A stretch of 64,000 nucleotides of DNA, taken from the NCBI GenBank assembly GCA_028280265.1, contig JANQMD010000011.1:32146-96145 (forward strand), read 5' to 3'. Below the pieces are notes generated by a model, which was not told where the DNA came from, ran no database searches, and worked only from the letters and a program-made list of their open reading frames with translations. This stretch comes from Flavobacteriaceae bacterium (GTDB lineage Bacteria > Bacteroidota > Bacteroidia > Flavobacteriales > Flavobacteriaceae). Below are positions 9,878 to 18,103 of the stretch, piece by piece. Made by a program: the position numbers and the translations under genes. Position 1 is the stretch's first letter; every line of letters starts with the position of its first letter.

Positions 9878-10139
9878 AGTCTACATACTCTCCTACTGAG
9901 TTATTGCTTTGCTTTGAAGTATTTGGTTTTTTATCTATGATTGTTTCTCCTTCTCCAGCCTTTGTTGAATGTGTGTTCTGTTGATGATTGTATTGCTGTT
10001 GAGCCTTTTGTTGCATTTTATTGACCATTCTCTTCATGAGAATAGGTGCAAAAATTCTTGCTAAAAAACGAAATGCGTAATAGATAAGTATTATGAAAAA
10101 AATTGTTCTAAGTAAGTTCATAAATTCAGCTTGCTGCAT
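9861..10139 (-). CDS. DUF4834 family small membrane protein
   Basis: A 92-residue protein with one N-terminal transmembrane helix (about residues 8-30, FIILIYYAFRFLARIFAPIL). A glutamine-rich linker follows, then an acidic C-terminal end, VGEYVDFEEID. This arrangement fits DUF4834, a family found next to YfhO genes in Flavobacteriia. Its function is not known. It is the first gene of the minus-strand glycan operon and overlaps yfhO by 17 bases. A second ATG at 10121 (residue 7) is an alternative start. Confidence 0.75.
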   Translation of the reverse strand: MQQAEFMNLLRTIFFIILIYYAFRFLARIFAPILMKRMVNKMQQKAQQQYNHQQNTHSTKAGEGETIIDKKPNTSKQSNNSVGEYVDFEEID

Positions 10140-10159
10140 AATTCTTATAAAATCAACAT

Positions 10160-10167
10160 CAAAAGTA
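10160..10167 (-). promoter_or_regulatory. Candidate -7 element for the DUF4834-YfhO-glycan operon
   Basis: On the minus strand the octamer is TACTTTTG, a full match to the Bacteroidota -7 consensus TAnnTTTG. It lies about 20 bases before the DUF4834 start. I see no good -33 TTG at the usual distance, so this is tentative. Confidence 0.4.
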
Positions 10168-10311
10168 ACAATTTGAAGGTAATTGGAGCGTTAATAGATT
10201 ACAAAACTTTATACATTAAAAAAGTAATTATTGCATTTGTTGAGTCCCAATTTTACAGTATGTTTGTGTAAAGCCAAGGCTACGTTTTGGTTCTATCAAC
10301 CACCTTATCCT

Positions 10312-11622
10312 ATGATTCAATTCCAGAAATTGTGGATTTTTGCTATGCTACTTTTTTTTAGCAATGCCTACTCTCAATACACTGGAGTTATCAATTCAAA
10401 TCGCCCAGGTTTTTCTGAAAGCCCTTACAGTGTTGGGACTGGGGTTTTCCAGCTCGAAACAAGTATCTTCCATAGAAAAGTAAAGTTACATCCTACTTTT
10501 GCAAGACCTCAAACAACGGGAGTTGACTTTCTTCTAAGAGCGGGTCTTTTTATGGAACGCTTGGAACTTATTGCAAATTTCACTTATCAGAGAGACCAAA
10601 TTGCTTTTAAAAATATTTTTACTTCTAGTTATTTCACCACTGGTTTTGGAAGATCTTTTGTTGGTATGAAGTATCTAATTTACGAGCAACCTTATAAAGA
10701 CAAGTCCAAAGAAATAAGAAGTTGGAAAAGACGAATGAGTTATGATTGGAATCGATTTATTCCATCTGTAGCTTTGTATGGTGGAATGAATGTAGGCTTC
10801 GTTAATAAAGTTTTAGAAGCCAGCAAACCAACTCCTAAGTTTGGTGTTTTGCTACAAAACAATCTTACCCATAATTTAAATATCGTTAGCAATGTTTTTT
10901 ATGATAAAATAGGTTCAAATGCACCAGAAATGTCATACATACTCACTGCCACTTATAATTTAAATGATCGGTGGTCTACCTTTTTTGAAAATCAAGCTGT
11001 TTTTAGCAAACTAATTACCACCTCCAATCTTGGCTCTGGAGTAGCATTTTTGTACAATAAAAACCTTCAATTCAACAGCTCTCTTCGATTTTTATCAGAA
11101 GGGAAAGCTTCAGGGGTCTATGCTTCTTTTGGTATCTCTTACAGAATAGACAAGCATGCTGATAGTAAAGGCAAAGCAAATAATTCTGGAAGTCCTTTGG
11201 AGTTAAGAGCTGCAACATATGAAACAGAAAAGAAAGGCTTTTTTTCACGTCTGTTTGGGATCTTTAAAAGGAAAGGTAGAAAGACTGCTTCTGGCGGGAT
11301 AAAGCTAAAACAGAAAACCATTAGGTCTATTCAAAAGAACACAACTAATAAAGAAGCTCTTAACAAACCTTTACGTACAAGACCTAAGAGAGTTCGAAAA
11401 AAGCGCGTAAAATTAAGCACAAAGGAAATAGAAAAAAAGAAAAAGAAAAATGCTCGTAAAGCTGCAAAAGAGATTGATAAGGAACTAAAAAAATTAGAAA
11501 AAGAGCAGCGTAAACTTGAAAGAGAATTGAAAAAAGAAGAAGAAAAGAAAAAACGAGAAGAAGCTAAGAAGAAAAAGAAAAGTGATACAAAAAAGAAAGA
11601 TGAGAACAATAAGATTTTTTAA
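10312..11622 (+). CDS. Outer-membrane transporter-like beta-barrel protein with a lysine-rich C-terminal tail
   Basis: I chose the ATG at 10312 because it begins a clear signal peptide (KLWIFAMLLFFSNAYSQ). The reading frame stays open upstream to a TTG at 10231, but that would bury the signal. Residues about 20-300 alternate like beta strands and resemble the transporter / MetA-pathway-of-phenol-degradation family (NSNRPGFSESPYSVGTGVFQ at the mature N-terminus). From about residue 310 the protein becomes extremely basic, ending in a long run of K, E and R heptads likely to be helical. Such a tail of more than 100 residues is not part of the usual barrel. Substrate unknown. It may be co-transcribed with the GNAT gene 9 bases downstream. 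Confidence 0.7.
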   Translation: MIQFQKLWIFAMLLFFSNAYSQYTGVINSNRPGFSESPYSVGTGVFQLETSIFHRKVKLHPTFARPQTTGVDFLLRAGLFMERLELIANFTYQRDQIAFKNIFTSSYFTTGFGRSFVGMKYLIYEQPYKDKSKEIRSWKRRMSYDWNRFIPSVALYGGMNVGFVNKVLEASKPTPKFGVLLQNNLTHNLNIVSNVFYDKIGSNAPEMSYILTATYNLNDRWSTFFENQAVFSKLITTSNLGSGVAFLYNKNLQFNSSLRFLSEGKASGVYASFGISYRIDKHADSKGKANNSGSPLELRAATYETEKKGFFSRLFGIFKRKGRKTASGGIKLKQKTIRSIQKNTTNKEALNKPLRTRPKRVRKKRVKLSTKEIEKKKKKNARKAAKEIDKELKKLEKEQRKLERELKKEEEKKKREEAKKKKKSDTKKKDENNKIF

Positions 11623-11631
11623 CTTAGCTCT

Positions 11632-12753
11632 ATGATTACACTGAAGGAAATGAAAACCAAAAAGGAAATGAAACAGTTTGTTAAATTTCCTTTTTCTTTA
11701 TTTAAAGGGAATCCCTATTGGGTTCCGCCTATTGTAAAAGGAGAGTTGGAAAGTCTTGACAAGCATAAGAACCCTGCTTTTGAGCATGCCAATGCTCGTT
11801 TTTTTGTTGCTTTTAAGCATGGGAAAATCGCAGGTCGAATTGCTGCCATTACCAACTCTTATGAAATTGATAAACAAGGGATTAAAAAAATGCGATTTGG
11901 TTGGTATGATGTGATTGATGATGTTGAGGTTTCAAGAGCTCTATTAGATAAAGTGATAGCTATTGGAAAAGAGAATGATTTGGAATACGTAGAAGGTCCC
12001 GTTGGTTTTTCTAACCTAGACAAAGTGGGTGTTTTAACCAAAGGTTTTCATCATATTGGTACTATGATTACTTGGTACTCACAACCTTATTACAAGGAAC
12101 ATCTAGAAAATTTAGGCTTCGTAAAAGAAAAAGAGTATCTCGAAAATAAATTCGAGATAAAAAATGTTAATCATCCATACTACGCCCGTATTTCAAAGAT
12201 CATCAAAAAAAGATTCAAATTAAAATCTCTCAATTTTACACAGACAAAAGATATTATGCCTTACGTAGATGATATGTTTGATTTGTTTAGCAAAACGTAT
12301 TCAAAATTATCATCATACGTTCCAATTTCTGATAAACAAATTGCATACTTTAAAGAGAAATACATCAAGTTTATCAACCCTGAGTTTATTCAATTTGTTA
12401 TAGATGAGAATGGGAAAATGATTGCTTTTGCCATCATTATGCCCTCATTTTCTAAGGCATTACAAAAAGCAAACGGAAACCTTTTTCCTTTCGGAGTTTT
12501 TCATCTTCTAAAAGCGCGTAAAAATCCTAAAGTGGTGACATCTTATTTGATTGGTGTTGAGGAAGAGTACCAGAATAAGGGAGTTACAGCTATTATTTTT
12601 GATGAGTACTTAAGCGCTTTTAAAAAACAAAACGTAGAAACGATGGTAAGAACTCCTGAGTTGGAAGAAAATACTGCGATACACCAATTATGGAAAAATT
12701 TCAACCCTGTTACTCATAAAAGAAGAAGAACATACCGATTGAATATTGAGTGA
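11632..12753 (+). CDS. GNAT-like N-acetyltransferase family protein
   Basis: A 373-residue cytoplasmic protein. The N-terminal FVKFPFSLFKGNPYWVPPI and the FFVAFKHGKIAGRIAAITN segment match a conserved family in Bacteroidota that is related to GNAT acetyltransferases. The second half carries a GNAT-like IGVEEEYQNKGVTAIIFDEY stretch, where Q-x-K-G fits the acetyl-CoA pyrophosphate loop. The substrate is not known. It lies 9 bases after the outer-membrane gene and about 70 bases before rsmE, with a tandem repeat in that second spacer. Confidence 0.7.
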   Translation: MITLKEMKTKKEMKQFVKFPFSLFKGNPYWVPPIVKGELESLDKHKNPAFEHANARFFVAFKHGKIAGRIAAITNSYEIDKQGIKKMRFGWYDVIDDVEVSRALLDKVIAIGKENDLEYVEGPVGFSNLDKVGVLTKGFHHIGTMITWYSQPYYKEHLENLGFVKEKEYLENKFEIKNVNHPYYARISKIIKKRFKLKSLNFTQTKDIMPYVDDMFDLFSKTYSKLSSYVPISDKQIAYFKEKYIKFINPEFIQFVIDENGKMIAFAIIMPSFSKALQKANGNLFPFGVFHLLKARKNPKVVTSYLIGVEEEYQNKGVTAIIFDEYLSAFKKQNVETMVRTPELEENTAIHQLWKNFNPVTHKRRRTYRLNIE

Positions 12754-12770
12754 TATGAAATATGGAAACA

Positions 12771-12824
12771 TTAAATCATTGAATCATTAAGTTATTGAAT
12801 CATTAAGTTATTGAATCATTAAAA
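12771..12824 (+). repeat. Tandem 16-base AT-rich repeat
   Basis: About three head-to-tail copies of GAATCATTAAGTTATT fill the spacer between the GNAT gene and rsmE, ending two bases before the rsmE ATG. Related GAATCATT/GGATTATT strings occur at 16543-16652, 15340-15372 and 21909-21922. Confidence 0.8.
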
Positions 12825-12825
12825 G

Positions 12826-13533
12826 ATGCAGTTATTTTACAATCCAGAAATAGACCACAATACACAACAGATTACTTTTGATAAAATTGAGAGTAGACAT
12901 ATTGTAAAAGTACTCCGCAAGAAAGAGGGAGACAAAGTTTATATTACGAATGGACAAGGGTCTCTTTTTGTTTCTCAAATTAATATTGCTAGTGATAAAA
13001 AATGCTTGGCTACAATTTTCAACCATCAGAAAAAGTTGAAGCAGCACAATTATTACCTACATGTTGCGGTTGCTCCCACTAAAAATATTGAACGATTCGA
13101 ATGGTTTCTTGAGAAAGCAACAGAAATAGGAATTGATGAAATCACTCCGATCCTCACCCAAAATTCTGAGCGAAAGGTGATTAAAAAAGAACGTTTAGAA
13201 AAGATCATTCAATCTGCCATGAAGCAATCTCTAAAGTACCATCTTCCAAAACTCAATGAAATCACTTCTTTTGATAAATTCTTAACAGAGAATATAGAAG
13301 GTAAAAAGTATATTGCTCATTGTTACGACGATCAGAAACAGAGTATGAAAGATTGTATTTCATTAGATGAATCTGCAACCATACTTATAGGACCTGAAGG
13401 AGATTTTTCAACCTCCGAAGTTGCTAAAAGTTTGGATTTGAATTATATGCCTATTACTCTCGGAGCAGCTCGATTAAGAACAGAAACAGCAGCTTTGGTC
13501 GCAGTTCAGAACATAGCATTTATTAATCAGTAA
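12826..13533 (+). CDS. rsmE: 16S rRNA (uracil(1498)-N(3))-methyltransferase RsmE
   Basis: This SPOUT-class methyltransferase modifies U1498 of 16S rRNA in the 30S subunit. The N-terminal PUA-like part contains HIVKVLRKKEGDKVYITNG. The C-terminal SPOUT knot has the family signatures EKATEIGIDEITPILTQNSER, LIGPEGDFSTSEV and TLGAARLRTETAAL. The length of 235 residues is normal. The ATG at 12826 follows directly after a tandem repeat, so its ribosome-binding region is made of that repeat. Confidence 0.95.
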   Translation: MQLFYNPEIDHNTQQITFDKIESRHIVKVLRKKEGDKVYITNGQGSLFVSQINIASDKKCLATIFNHQKKLKQHNYYLHVAVAPTKNIERFEWFLEKATEIGIDEITPILTQNSERKVIKKERLEKIIQSAMKQSLKYHLPKLNEITSFDKFLTENIEGKKYIAHCYDDQKQSMKDCISLDESATILIGPEGDFSTSEVAKSLDLNYMPITLGAARLRTETAALVAVQNIAFINQ

Positions 13534-13567
13534 GGTCAAATTTCTTATCTTGCTTTAAATTCATTTT

Positions 13568-14218
13568 TTGTTGAAACAATTTTTTGTCACCCTTTTTTTG
13601 ATTGCTTTTACATCATGGAACATACTATCTCAGGATGTTGCTGTCTTAAAATATAATGGTGGTGGAGATTGGTATTCGAATCCAACTGCTTTACCTAATC
13701 TCATTGATTTTACCAATGAAAATTGTCAGACAAAAATCTCAAAAAACCCAACATCTGTAGCTGTAGGAAATTTAGATTTATTCAATTTTCCAATTGTGTT
13801 TATGACGGGACATGGAAATATTTTCTTTTCCGATGATGAAGCAGAAAACTTGAGAAACTACCTCATCTCGGGAGGTTTTTTGCACGTCTCCGATAACTAC
13901 GGATTGGATAAATACATCCGGAGAGAAATGAAAAAAGCCTTTCCTAAATTAGATTTTCAAGAGATTCCTACCGATCACCCCATTTACAATCAAACGTTTA
14001 CTTTTAAAAACGGATTACCCAAAATCCATGAGCATGACAAGAAACCTTCTCAAGGGTTTGGAATTTTCTATGAAGGTCGCTTGGTATGTTTTTACGACTA
14101 TGAGTCTGATTTGAGTGACGGGTGGGAAGATGCTTCTGTGCATAACAATCCCCCTGAAGTTCGTACAAAAGCATTAAAAATGGGAGCCAACATCATTGAA
14201 TATGCCTTTAAAAACTGA
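13568..14218 (+). CDS. DUF4159 domain-containing exported protein
   Basis: A 216-residue protein with an N-terminal signal peptide (FFVTLFLIAFTSWNILSQ), then a DUF4159 domain. Recognisable stretches are KYNGGGDWYSNPTALPNL, FMTGHGNIFFSDDE, GGFLHVSDNYGLDK and a DHPIY motif. The fold resembles a glutamine-amidotransferase-like Rossmann domain, but no catalytic cysteine is evident. The function is unknown. No ATG is available upstream of the signal peptide; a TTG at 13568 (or the next codon) is the likely start. Its 3' end overlaps the start of the symporter gene by 17-23 bases. Confidence 0.8.
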   Translation: MLKQFFVTLFLIAFTSWNILSQDVAVLKYNGGGDWYSNPTALPNLIDFTNENCQTKISKNPTSVAVGNLDLFNFPIVFMTGHGNIFFSDDEAENLRNYLISGGFLHVSDNYGLDKYIRREMKKAFPKLDFQEIPTDHPIYNQTFTFKNGLPKIHEHDKKPSQGFGIFYEGRLVCFYDYESDLSDGWEDASVHNNPPEVRTKALKMGANIIEYAFKN

Positions 14219-15122
14219 TCCAAACTTTGACATTGATAGTATTAAAATTAATTTCGACACAGAATCTTTATGGGTTCTAAACATTGCTATTGGGATTATT
14301 ATGTTTGGAGTTGCTTTGGGAATTACCAAAGAAGATTTTAAGCGATTGTTCCGAAATCCAAAAATTCTTCTGGTTGGTGTTTTATCACAGTTTATCTTAC
14401 TCCCAGCACTTACTTTTTTAGCCATTATACTTATTGAACCGTATCCGAGCTTTGCTTTGGGCATGATGATGATAGCTGCATGCCCTGGAGGAAATGTATC
14501 AAACTTTTACAGTAAAATGGCCAAAGGAAATGCTGCACTATCGGTAAGTTTAACAGCTTTTGCCACCTTAGTTTGCTTAGTTATGACTCCTTTTAATTTG
14601 CAATTTTGGGGAAGTTTGTACGAGCCCACGAATACCATTCTAAAAACGGTGGAACTAGATCCTTTTGAACTGTTTAAGCTAGTACTGTTGATTCTTGGAA
14701 TTCCCTTAGCTGCTGGAATGATTGTCAATACTCGATTTCCAAAGACGGCTCAAAAAATGGAAAGAGTTTTGAAACCTTTTTCCATGCTTGTCTTTCTTGC
14801 TCTCATCGTTGGTGCTTTTTATGAAAACATTGACATTTTTCTAGATTACATATACCTAGTTGCTGCTCTTGTGATCTTCCATAACATCGGAGCCTTTATC
14901 ATTGGATACTATACTGCCAAAGGTTTTGGTTTGGAACGAAAAGATGTAAAAACCATTTCCATGGAGACTGGTATACAAAACGGCGGGCTGGGATTGTTAT
15001 TGATCTTTGGCTTTTTTGAAGGACTAGGCGGTATGGCTTTATTAGCTGCTTTTTGGGGTGTTTGGGATGTCTTTTCTGGAATGGCTTTGGCCACTTATTG
15101 GGGAAGAAAAGGGAAATTATGA
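14196..15122 (+). CDS. Bile acid:sodium symporter (BASS) family transporter
   Basis: A 308-residue inner-membrane protein with about nine to ten hydrophobic helices. It contains the BASS-family crossover motifs: AACPGGNVSNFYSKMAKGN in the first half, and METGIQNGGLGLLL near the end with the ETGIQN sodium-site motif. Such proteins import organic anions with sodium; the substrate cannot be read here. The start may be the TTG at 14196 or the ATG at 14202, and both overlap the DUF4159 gene, so the two are probably translationally coupled. Confidence 0.85.
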   Translation: MNMPLKTDPNFDIDSIKINFDTESLWVLNIAIGIIMFGVALGITKEDFKRLFRNPKILLVGVLSQFILLPALTFLAIILIEPYPSFALGMMMIAACPGGNVSNFYSKMAKGNAALSVSLTAFATLVCLVMTPFNLQFWGSLYEPTNTILKTVELDPFELFKLVLLILGIPLAAGMIVNTRFPKTAQKMERVLKPFSMLVFLALIVGAFYENIDIFLDYIYLVAALVIFHNIGAFIIGYYTAKGFGLERKDVKTISMETGIQNGGLGLLLIFGFFEGLGGMALLAAFWGVWDVFSGMALATYWGRKGKL

Positions 15123-15125
15123 ATT

Positions 15126-15178
15126 AAGAAAGTTCGAAAATATATTTACGAAACAAAAACGTTCTTACTTTCTTTTTA
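15126..15178 (+). terminator. Possible terminator after the symporter gene
   Basis: AAGAAAGT (15126-15133) can pair with ACTTTCTT (15167-15174) across a 33-base loop, and is followed by TTT. The stem is AT-rich and the loop long, so confidence is low. Confidence 0.35.
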
Positions 15179-15374
15179 AGACTATTGGATTTTTAGATTC
15201 TTGGAGTATTTAACATTTTAAAATTTTACCTATTCACTAATGTGAAACTCTGAAACTTTCAAACCTAAGATTCTCGCGTCGCTCACACTCTTTAGAATGA
15301 CACTATTATTCCATTGCTACATTTTCAAATTATCGCATTGGTAAATTAATTCATTGTTTTATTCAATCATTATT
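15179..15374. other. Intergenic spacer with degenerate dispersed repeats
   Basis: No coding potential is seen. The spacer holds a GAAACTCTGAAACTTTC string and a GC-richer patch, TCTCGCGTCGCTCACACTC, followed by TTTAGAATGACA (about 15269-15303). This looks like a decayed relative of the GC island at 47622-47682. AATCATT-type repeats then run up to the safE stop codon. Confidence 0.5.
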
Positions 15375-16076
15375 TTAGTGACACATATGAGTAGCATTTA
15401 CCTCATCTAGCATCACTGGTACTGGTGAGATGTATGGAATTCCCAACCCTAGCCCTCTTAGTACAAAAACAAAACCAATCACTACAACTACATATGGGAT
15501 CATCTTTTGTATTTTTTGACGATTGACATAATTGGTTAGGTTTCCCAAAAGTACTACAGCAGTCATTAGCGGAACAGTCCCCAAACCAAAGAGAGTCATG
15601 TAAGTCATTCCTTGCAAAACAGAAGTTGAGGTTAAGGAAGCAATTACAGCCATGTAAACCAATCCGCAGGGGAGCAATCCATTTAAAAAGCCAATGGTAA
15701 AAAACGTAGAACTTTCTTTTCTTTTCAATGATTGTCCCAAAGCTGATTTGATTTTTCCCGTAAACTTGACGATGGGTTGCGTTATAGAAAATCGTGAAAA
15801 CAATTTTGGACTTACCATAGACAAGATCATGATGACTCCTACTGCTATGGATATCTGCTGTTGCAATCCAAACAGGTACAACCCTTTCCCTAAAAGACCA
15901 AAAAGAGCTCCTATTAATGAATAAGAAAAAATTCTTCCTAAATGATACAATACAGTTTGAAATACTCCTTTAACCTTTTGAGTACGATCTATGGGAATCA
16001 TGAATGCAATGGGTCCACACATGCCTACACAATGAAAGCTCCCTAATAACCCAAAAAGTAATGCAGTGTACGCCAT
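15375..16076 (-). CDS. Sulfite exporter TauE/SafE family protein of the cbb3 oxidase operon
   Basis: A 233-residue polytopic membrane protein with about six helices. The first reads LLFGLLGSFHCVGMCGPIAF, with the CxxxC and GMCGP pattern of the SafE/DsbD-like subfamily. A second NGLLPCGLVYMAV lies in the fourth helix. Members next to cco operons are thought to act in copper delivery or oxidase assembly. The gene is last in the ccoS-ccoNO-ccoQ-ccoP-ccoG-fixH-safE operon and abuts fixH by one base, so an accessory role for the oxidase is inferred. The C-terminus ends in the possible metal ligands HMCH. Confidence 0.8.
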   Translation of the reverse strand: MAYTALLFGLLGSFHCVGMCGPIAFMIPIDRTQKVKGVFQTVLYHLGRIFSYSLIGALFGLLGKGLYLFGLQQQISIAVGVIMILSMVSPKLFSRFSITQPIVKFTGKIKSALGQSLKRKESSTFFTIGFLNGLLPCGLVYMAVIASLTSTSVLQGMTYMTLFGLGTVPLMTAVVLLGNLTNYVNRQKIQKMIPYVVVVIGFVFVLRGLGLGIPYISPVPVMLDEVNATHMCH

Positions 16077-16522
16077 TAGTAAACAATTTCGTCTGTAAAC
16101 AGATAATCTACCTTTTGGTGTTTTATTTCAATAGAAATGTTCCAGCGACCATCCGACAGATGTTTGTCAGGCACGAGCAAATAATTCTGAATATTTGAAA
16201 GTGGAATCTCAAAATCCAGTTGTTTGTCAGATGGTCTGTATAGGAACACTTTTCCTTCCAAAGCAGTATTTTTAAATGTTTCAGGGAATTGAATCAACAA
16301 TCCATCTTTAACTCTCTTATAAGAAATCTTTTCTCTCAAATCCTGAGCATTTTTACTGGCATTGATTTTATCCTGATAACCTAGTTCTTTTTCATAATAC
16401 TTTTCAGTGACTAAGTCGTGATTGTAGTCGTTATCTGTAGTCATCGTAATGACAAAGTACATGATAAAACTCACGAAAAAAACTATGGCTATTACAATAC
16501 CTTTTCCCCAATTTATCTTCAT
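16076..16522 (-). CDS. FixH family protein (cbb3 oxidase accessory)
   Basis: I chose the ATG at 16522 (148 residues), which starts MKINWGKGIVIAIVFF. The longer frame back to 16585 only adds residues translated from an intergenic repeat. One transmembrane helix (residues about 8-28) is followed by a periplasmic domain with the FixH features DYNHDLVTEKYYEKELGYQ and KVFLYRPSDKQLD. FixH-type proteins help assemble the cbb3 oxidase together with the CcoI pump. The gene lies between ccoG and safE in the operon and overlaps safE by one base. Confidence 0.85.
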   Translation of the reverse strand: MKINWGKGIVIAIVFFVSFIMYFVITMTTDNDYNHDLVTEKYYEKELGYQDKINASKNAQDLREKISYKRVKDGLLIQFPETFKNTALEGKVFLYRPSDKQLDFEIPLSNIQNYLLVPDKHLSDGRWNISIEIKHQKVDYLFTDEIVY

Positions 16523-16542
16523 AATGTTTTTAGTTTTTAAGT

Positions 16543-16652
16543 TCTTAGATTTCTGGATTCCTAGATTATTTAACCGTTTGATCATTCGATCATTCGATTA
16601 CTGGATTATTAGATTATTGAATTATTGGATCATTAATTCATTTCATCATTAA
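16543..16652 (-). repeat. AT-rich short tandem repeat array between ccoG and fixH
   Basis: About 110 bases consist of variants of GATCATTC, GGATTATTA, GAATTATTG and CATCATTAA. This puts an unusually wide, low-complexity spacer (135 bases) inside an otherwise tightly packed operon. It belongs to the same sequence family as the array at 12771-12824. Confidence 0.7.
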
Positions 16653-16657
16653 ACCAT

Positions 16658-18079
16658 TTATCTATAGCTCCTTGGTCCTAAGAAGTTTGTATGTGTTGTT
16701 TCAATCAGTTTATTCCCGCTATACACTCCTATTTTTAATTGTGTTTTATTTCCTTTTAATTCTTTTATCGGAATCTCAATAAATAAGGTTCCTTCTGACA
16801 GTCCCTGCTTTGGAATAAGAAAAGAGGTATGAGTTACTAACTCGATATTCCCTTCGTGAGACAGAAGTTTATAGCTTACATTTTCAATATCATCTGTTGT
16901 TTTATTAATCACTTTGAATGTATACACATTGCTTATATTTCCGTTTTCTTTTCTTTCGTACAGCTGTCCAGGTAAACGAAGAATGGTTGCTTCGACATCA
17001 TTCCGCAAGAACAGCATTCCTACCAACACTGAAATTAGAATTCCCAAAACAGCAGTGTAGCCTTTCATCCTAGCCGTAAACTTGAAAGCTGATTTTTTTT
17101 CAATATTATCGATACTCGCATAACGAATCAATCCTTTAGGCAAGCCTACGTTTTCCATCATACGATCACATTCATCAATACAAGCTGTACAGTTGACACA
17201 TTCTAACTGTGTTCCGTTTCGGATATCAATGCCAGTTGGACATACATGCACACACAACTTACAATCAATACAGTCTCCTTTTCCTGTGAGTGCTCTGTCC
17301 TCGTTCTTTTTGAACTTTGCTCTTCCTTTTTCTTTTTCTCCACGTTTATAATCGTAAGCCACTACAACCGATTGATTGTCTAGAAGTACTCCTTGCAATC
17401 TTCCATAAGGGCAAGCTATAATACAAACCTGCTCACGAAACCATACAAACACAAAATAGAAAACACCTGTAAAAATGAGTAAAGAGATCAATGTACTTAG
17501 ATGATCTAATGGCGATGAAAACACATAACTGATTAGCTCATCGCTACCAATTAAATAGGCTAAAAAAACATTGGCTATCAGAAAAGAAATGACAAAGAAA
17601 ATAAACCATTTCAGCACTCTTTTTCGAATCTTTTCAGCATTCCAGGATTGTTTGTTCAAACGAATTTGTTTTCCTCTATCTCCTTCAATCCAGTACTCAA
17701 TTCTTCGGAAAACCATTTCCATAAAAATAGTTTGTGGGCAAATCCAACCACAAAAGATTCGCCCAAAAACTACTGTAAATAAGGTGACAAATACGACACC
17801 AATGACCATAGAAATTACGAATAAGTAAAAATCTTGAGGCCAAAAAGGAAAACCAAAAATGTTGAATCTTCTCTCCAATACATTCAAAAGCAAAAATTGG
17901 TTTCCGTTAACTTTTATAAAAGGAGCAGAAAATAAAAAGGCTAATAAAAAGTAGCTCACCCACTTTCTGTAATCGTAAAAACGACCACTTGGTTTTTTAG
18001 GATACACCCAAGATCGTTTTCCTTCCTCATTGATGGTACCAATGCTGTCTCTGAAGTTTTCGTTCTCGGGTGTTTCCAT
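16658..18079 (-). CDS. ccoG: Cytochrome c oxidase accessory protein CcoG (RdxA/FixG type)
   Basis: A 473-residue membrane protein that carries [4Fe-4S] centres and is implicated in copper reduction for cbb3 oxidase assembly. There are five or so transmembrane helices. The first cysteine motif is GRIFCGWICPQTIF and a second is CIIACPYGRLQG. A ferredoxin-like domain follows with CIDCKLCVHVCPTGIDIRNG and CVNCTACIDECD. The C-terminal third is an Ig-like periplasmic domain (FixG_C). Length and order agree with the family. It lies 24 bases after ccoP. Confidence 0.92.
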   Translation of the reverse strand: METPENENFRDSIGTINEEGKRSWVYPKKPSGRFYDYRKWVSYFLLAFLFSAPFIKVNGNQFLLLNVLERRFNIFGFPFWPQDFYLFVISMVIGVVFVTLFTVVFGRIFCGWICPQTIFMEMVFRRIEYWIEGDRGKQIRLNKQSWNAEKIRKRVLKWFIFFVISFLIANVFLAYLIGSDELISYVFSSPLDHLSTLISLLIFTGVFYFVFVWFREQVCIIACPYGRLQGVLLDNQSVVVAYDYKRGEKEKGRAKFKKNEDRALTGKGDCIDCKLCVHVCPTGIDIRNGTQLECVNCTACIDECDRMMENVGLPKGLIRYASIDNIEKKSAFKFTARMKGYTAVLGILISVLVGMLFLRNDVEATILRLPGQLYERKENGNISNVYTFKVINKTTDDIENVSYKLLSHEGNIELVTHTSFLIPKQGLSEGTLFIEIPIKELKGNKTQLKIGVYSGNKLIETTHTNFLGPRSYR

Positions 18080-18103
18080 TCTAACTACTAAAAACTAACT
18101 TTT

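Noticed and set aside
11331..11609. Phenylalanine- and serine-rich frame on the minus strand
   Set aside because: It is the antisense of the A-rich lysine tail of the outer-membrane-like protein; the composition is a mirror of AAA/AAG codons.
12771..12824. Possible CRISPR-like repeat
   Set aside because: The units are contiguous 16-mers without spacers and there are no cas genes, so this is a simple tandem repeat.
16523..16585. Longer N-terminus for the FixH protein
   Set aside because: The extra 21 codons translate an intergenic AT-rich repeat, and the conserved FixH sequence starts at the ATG at 16522.
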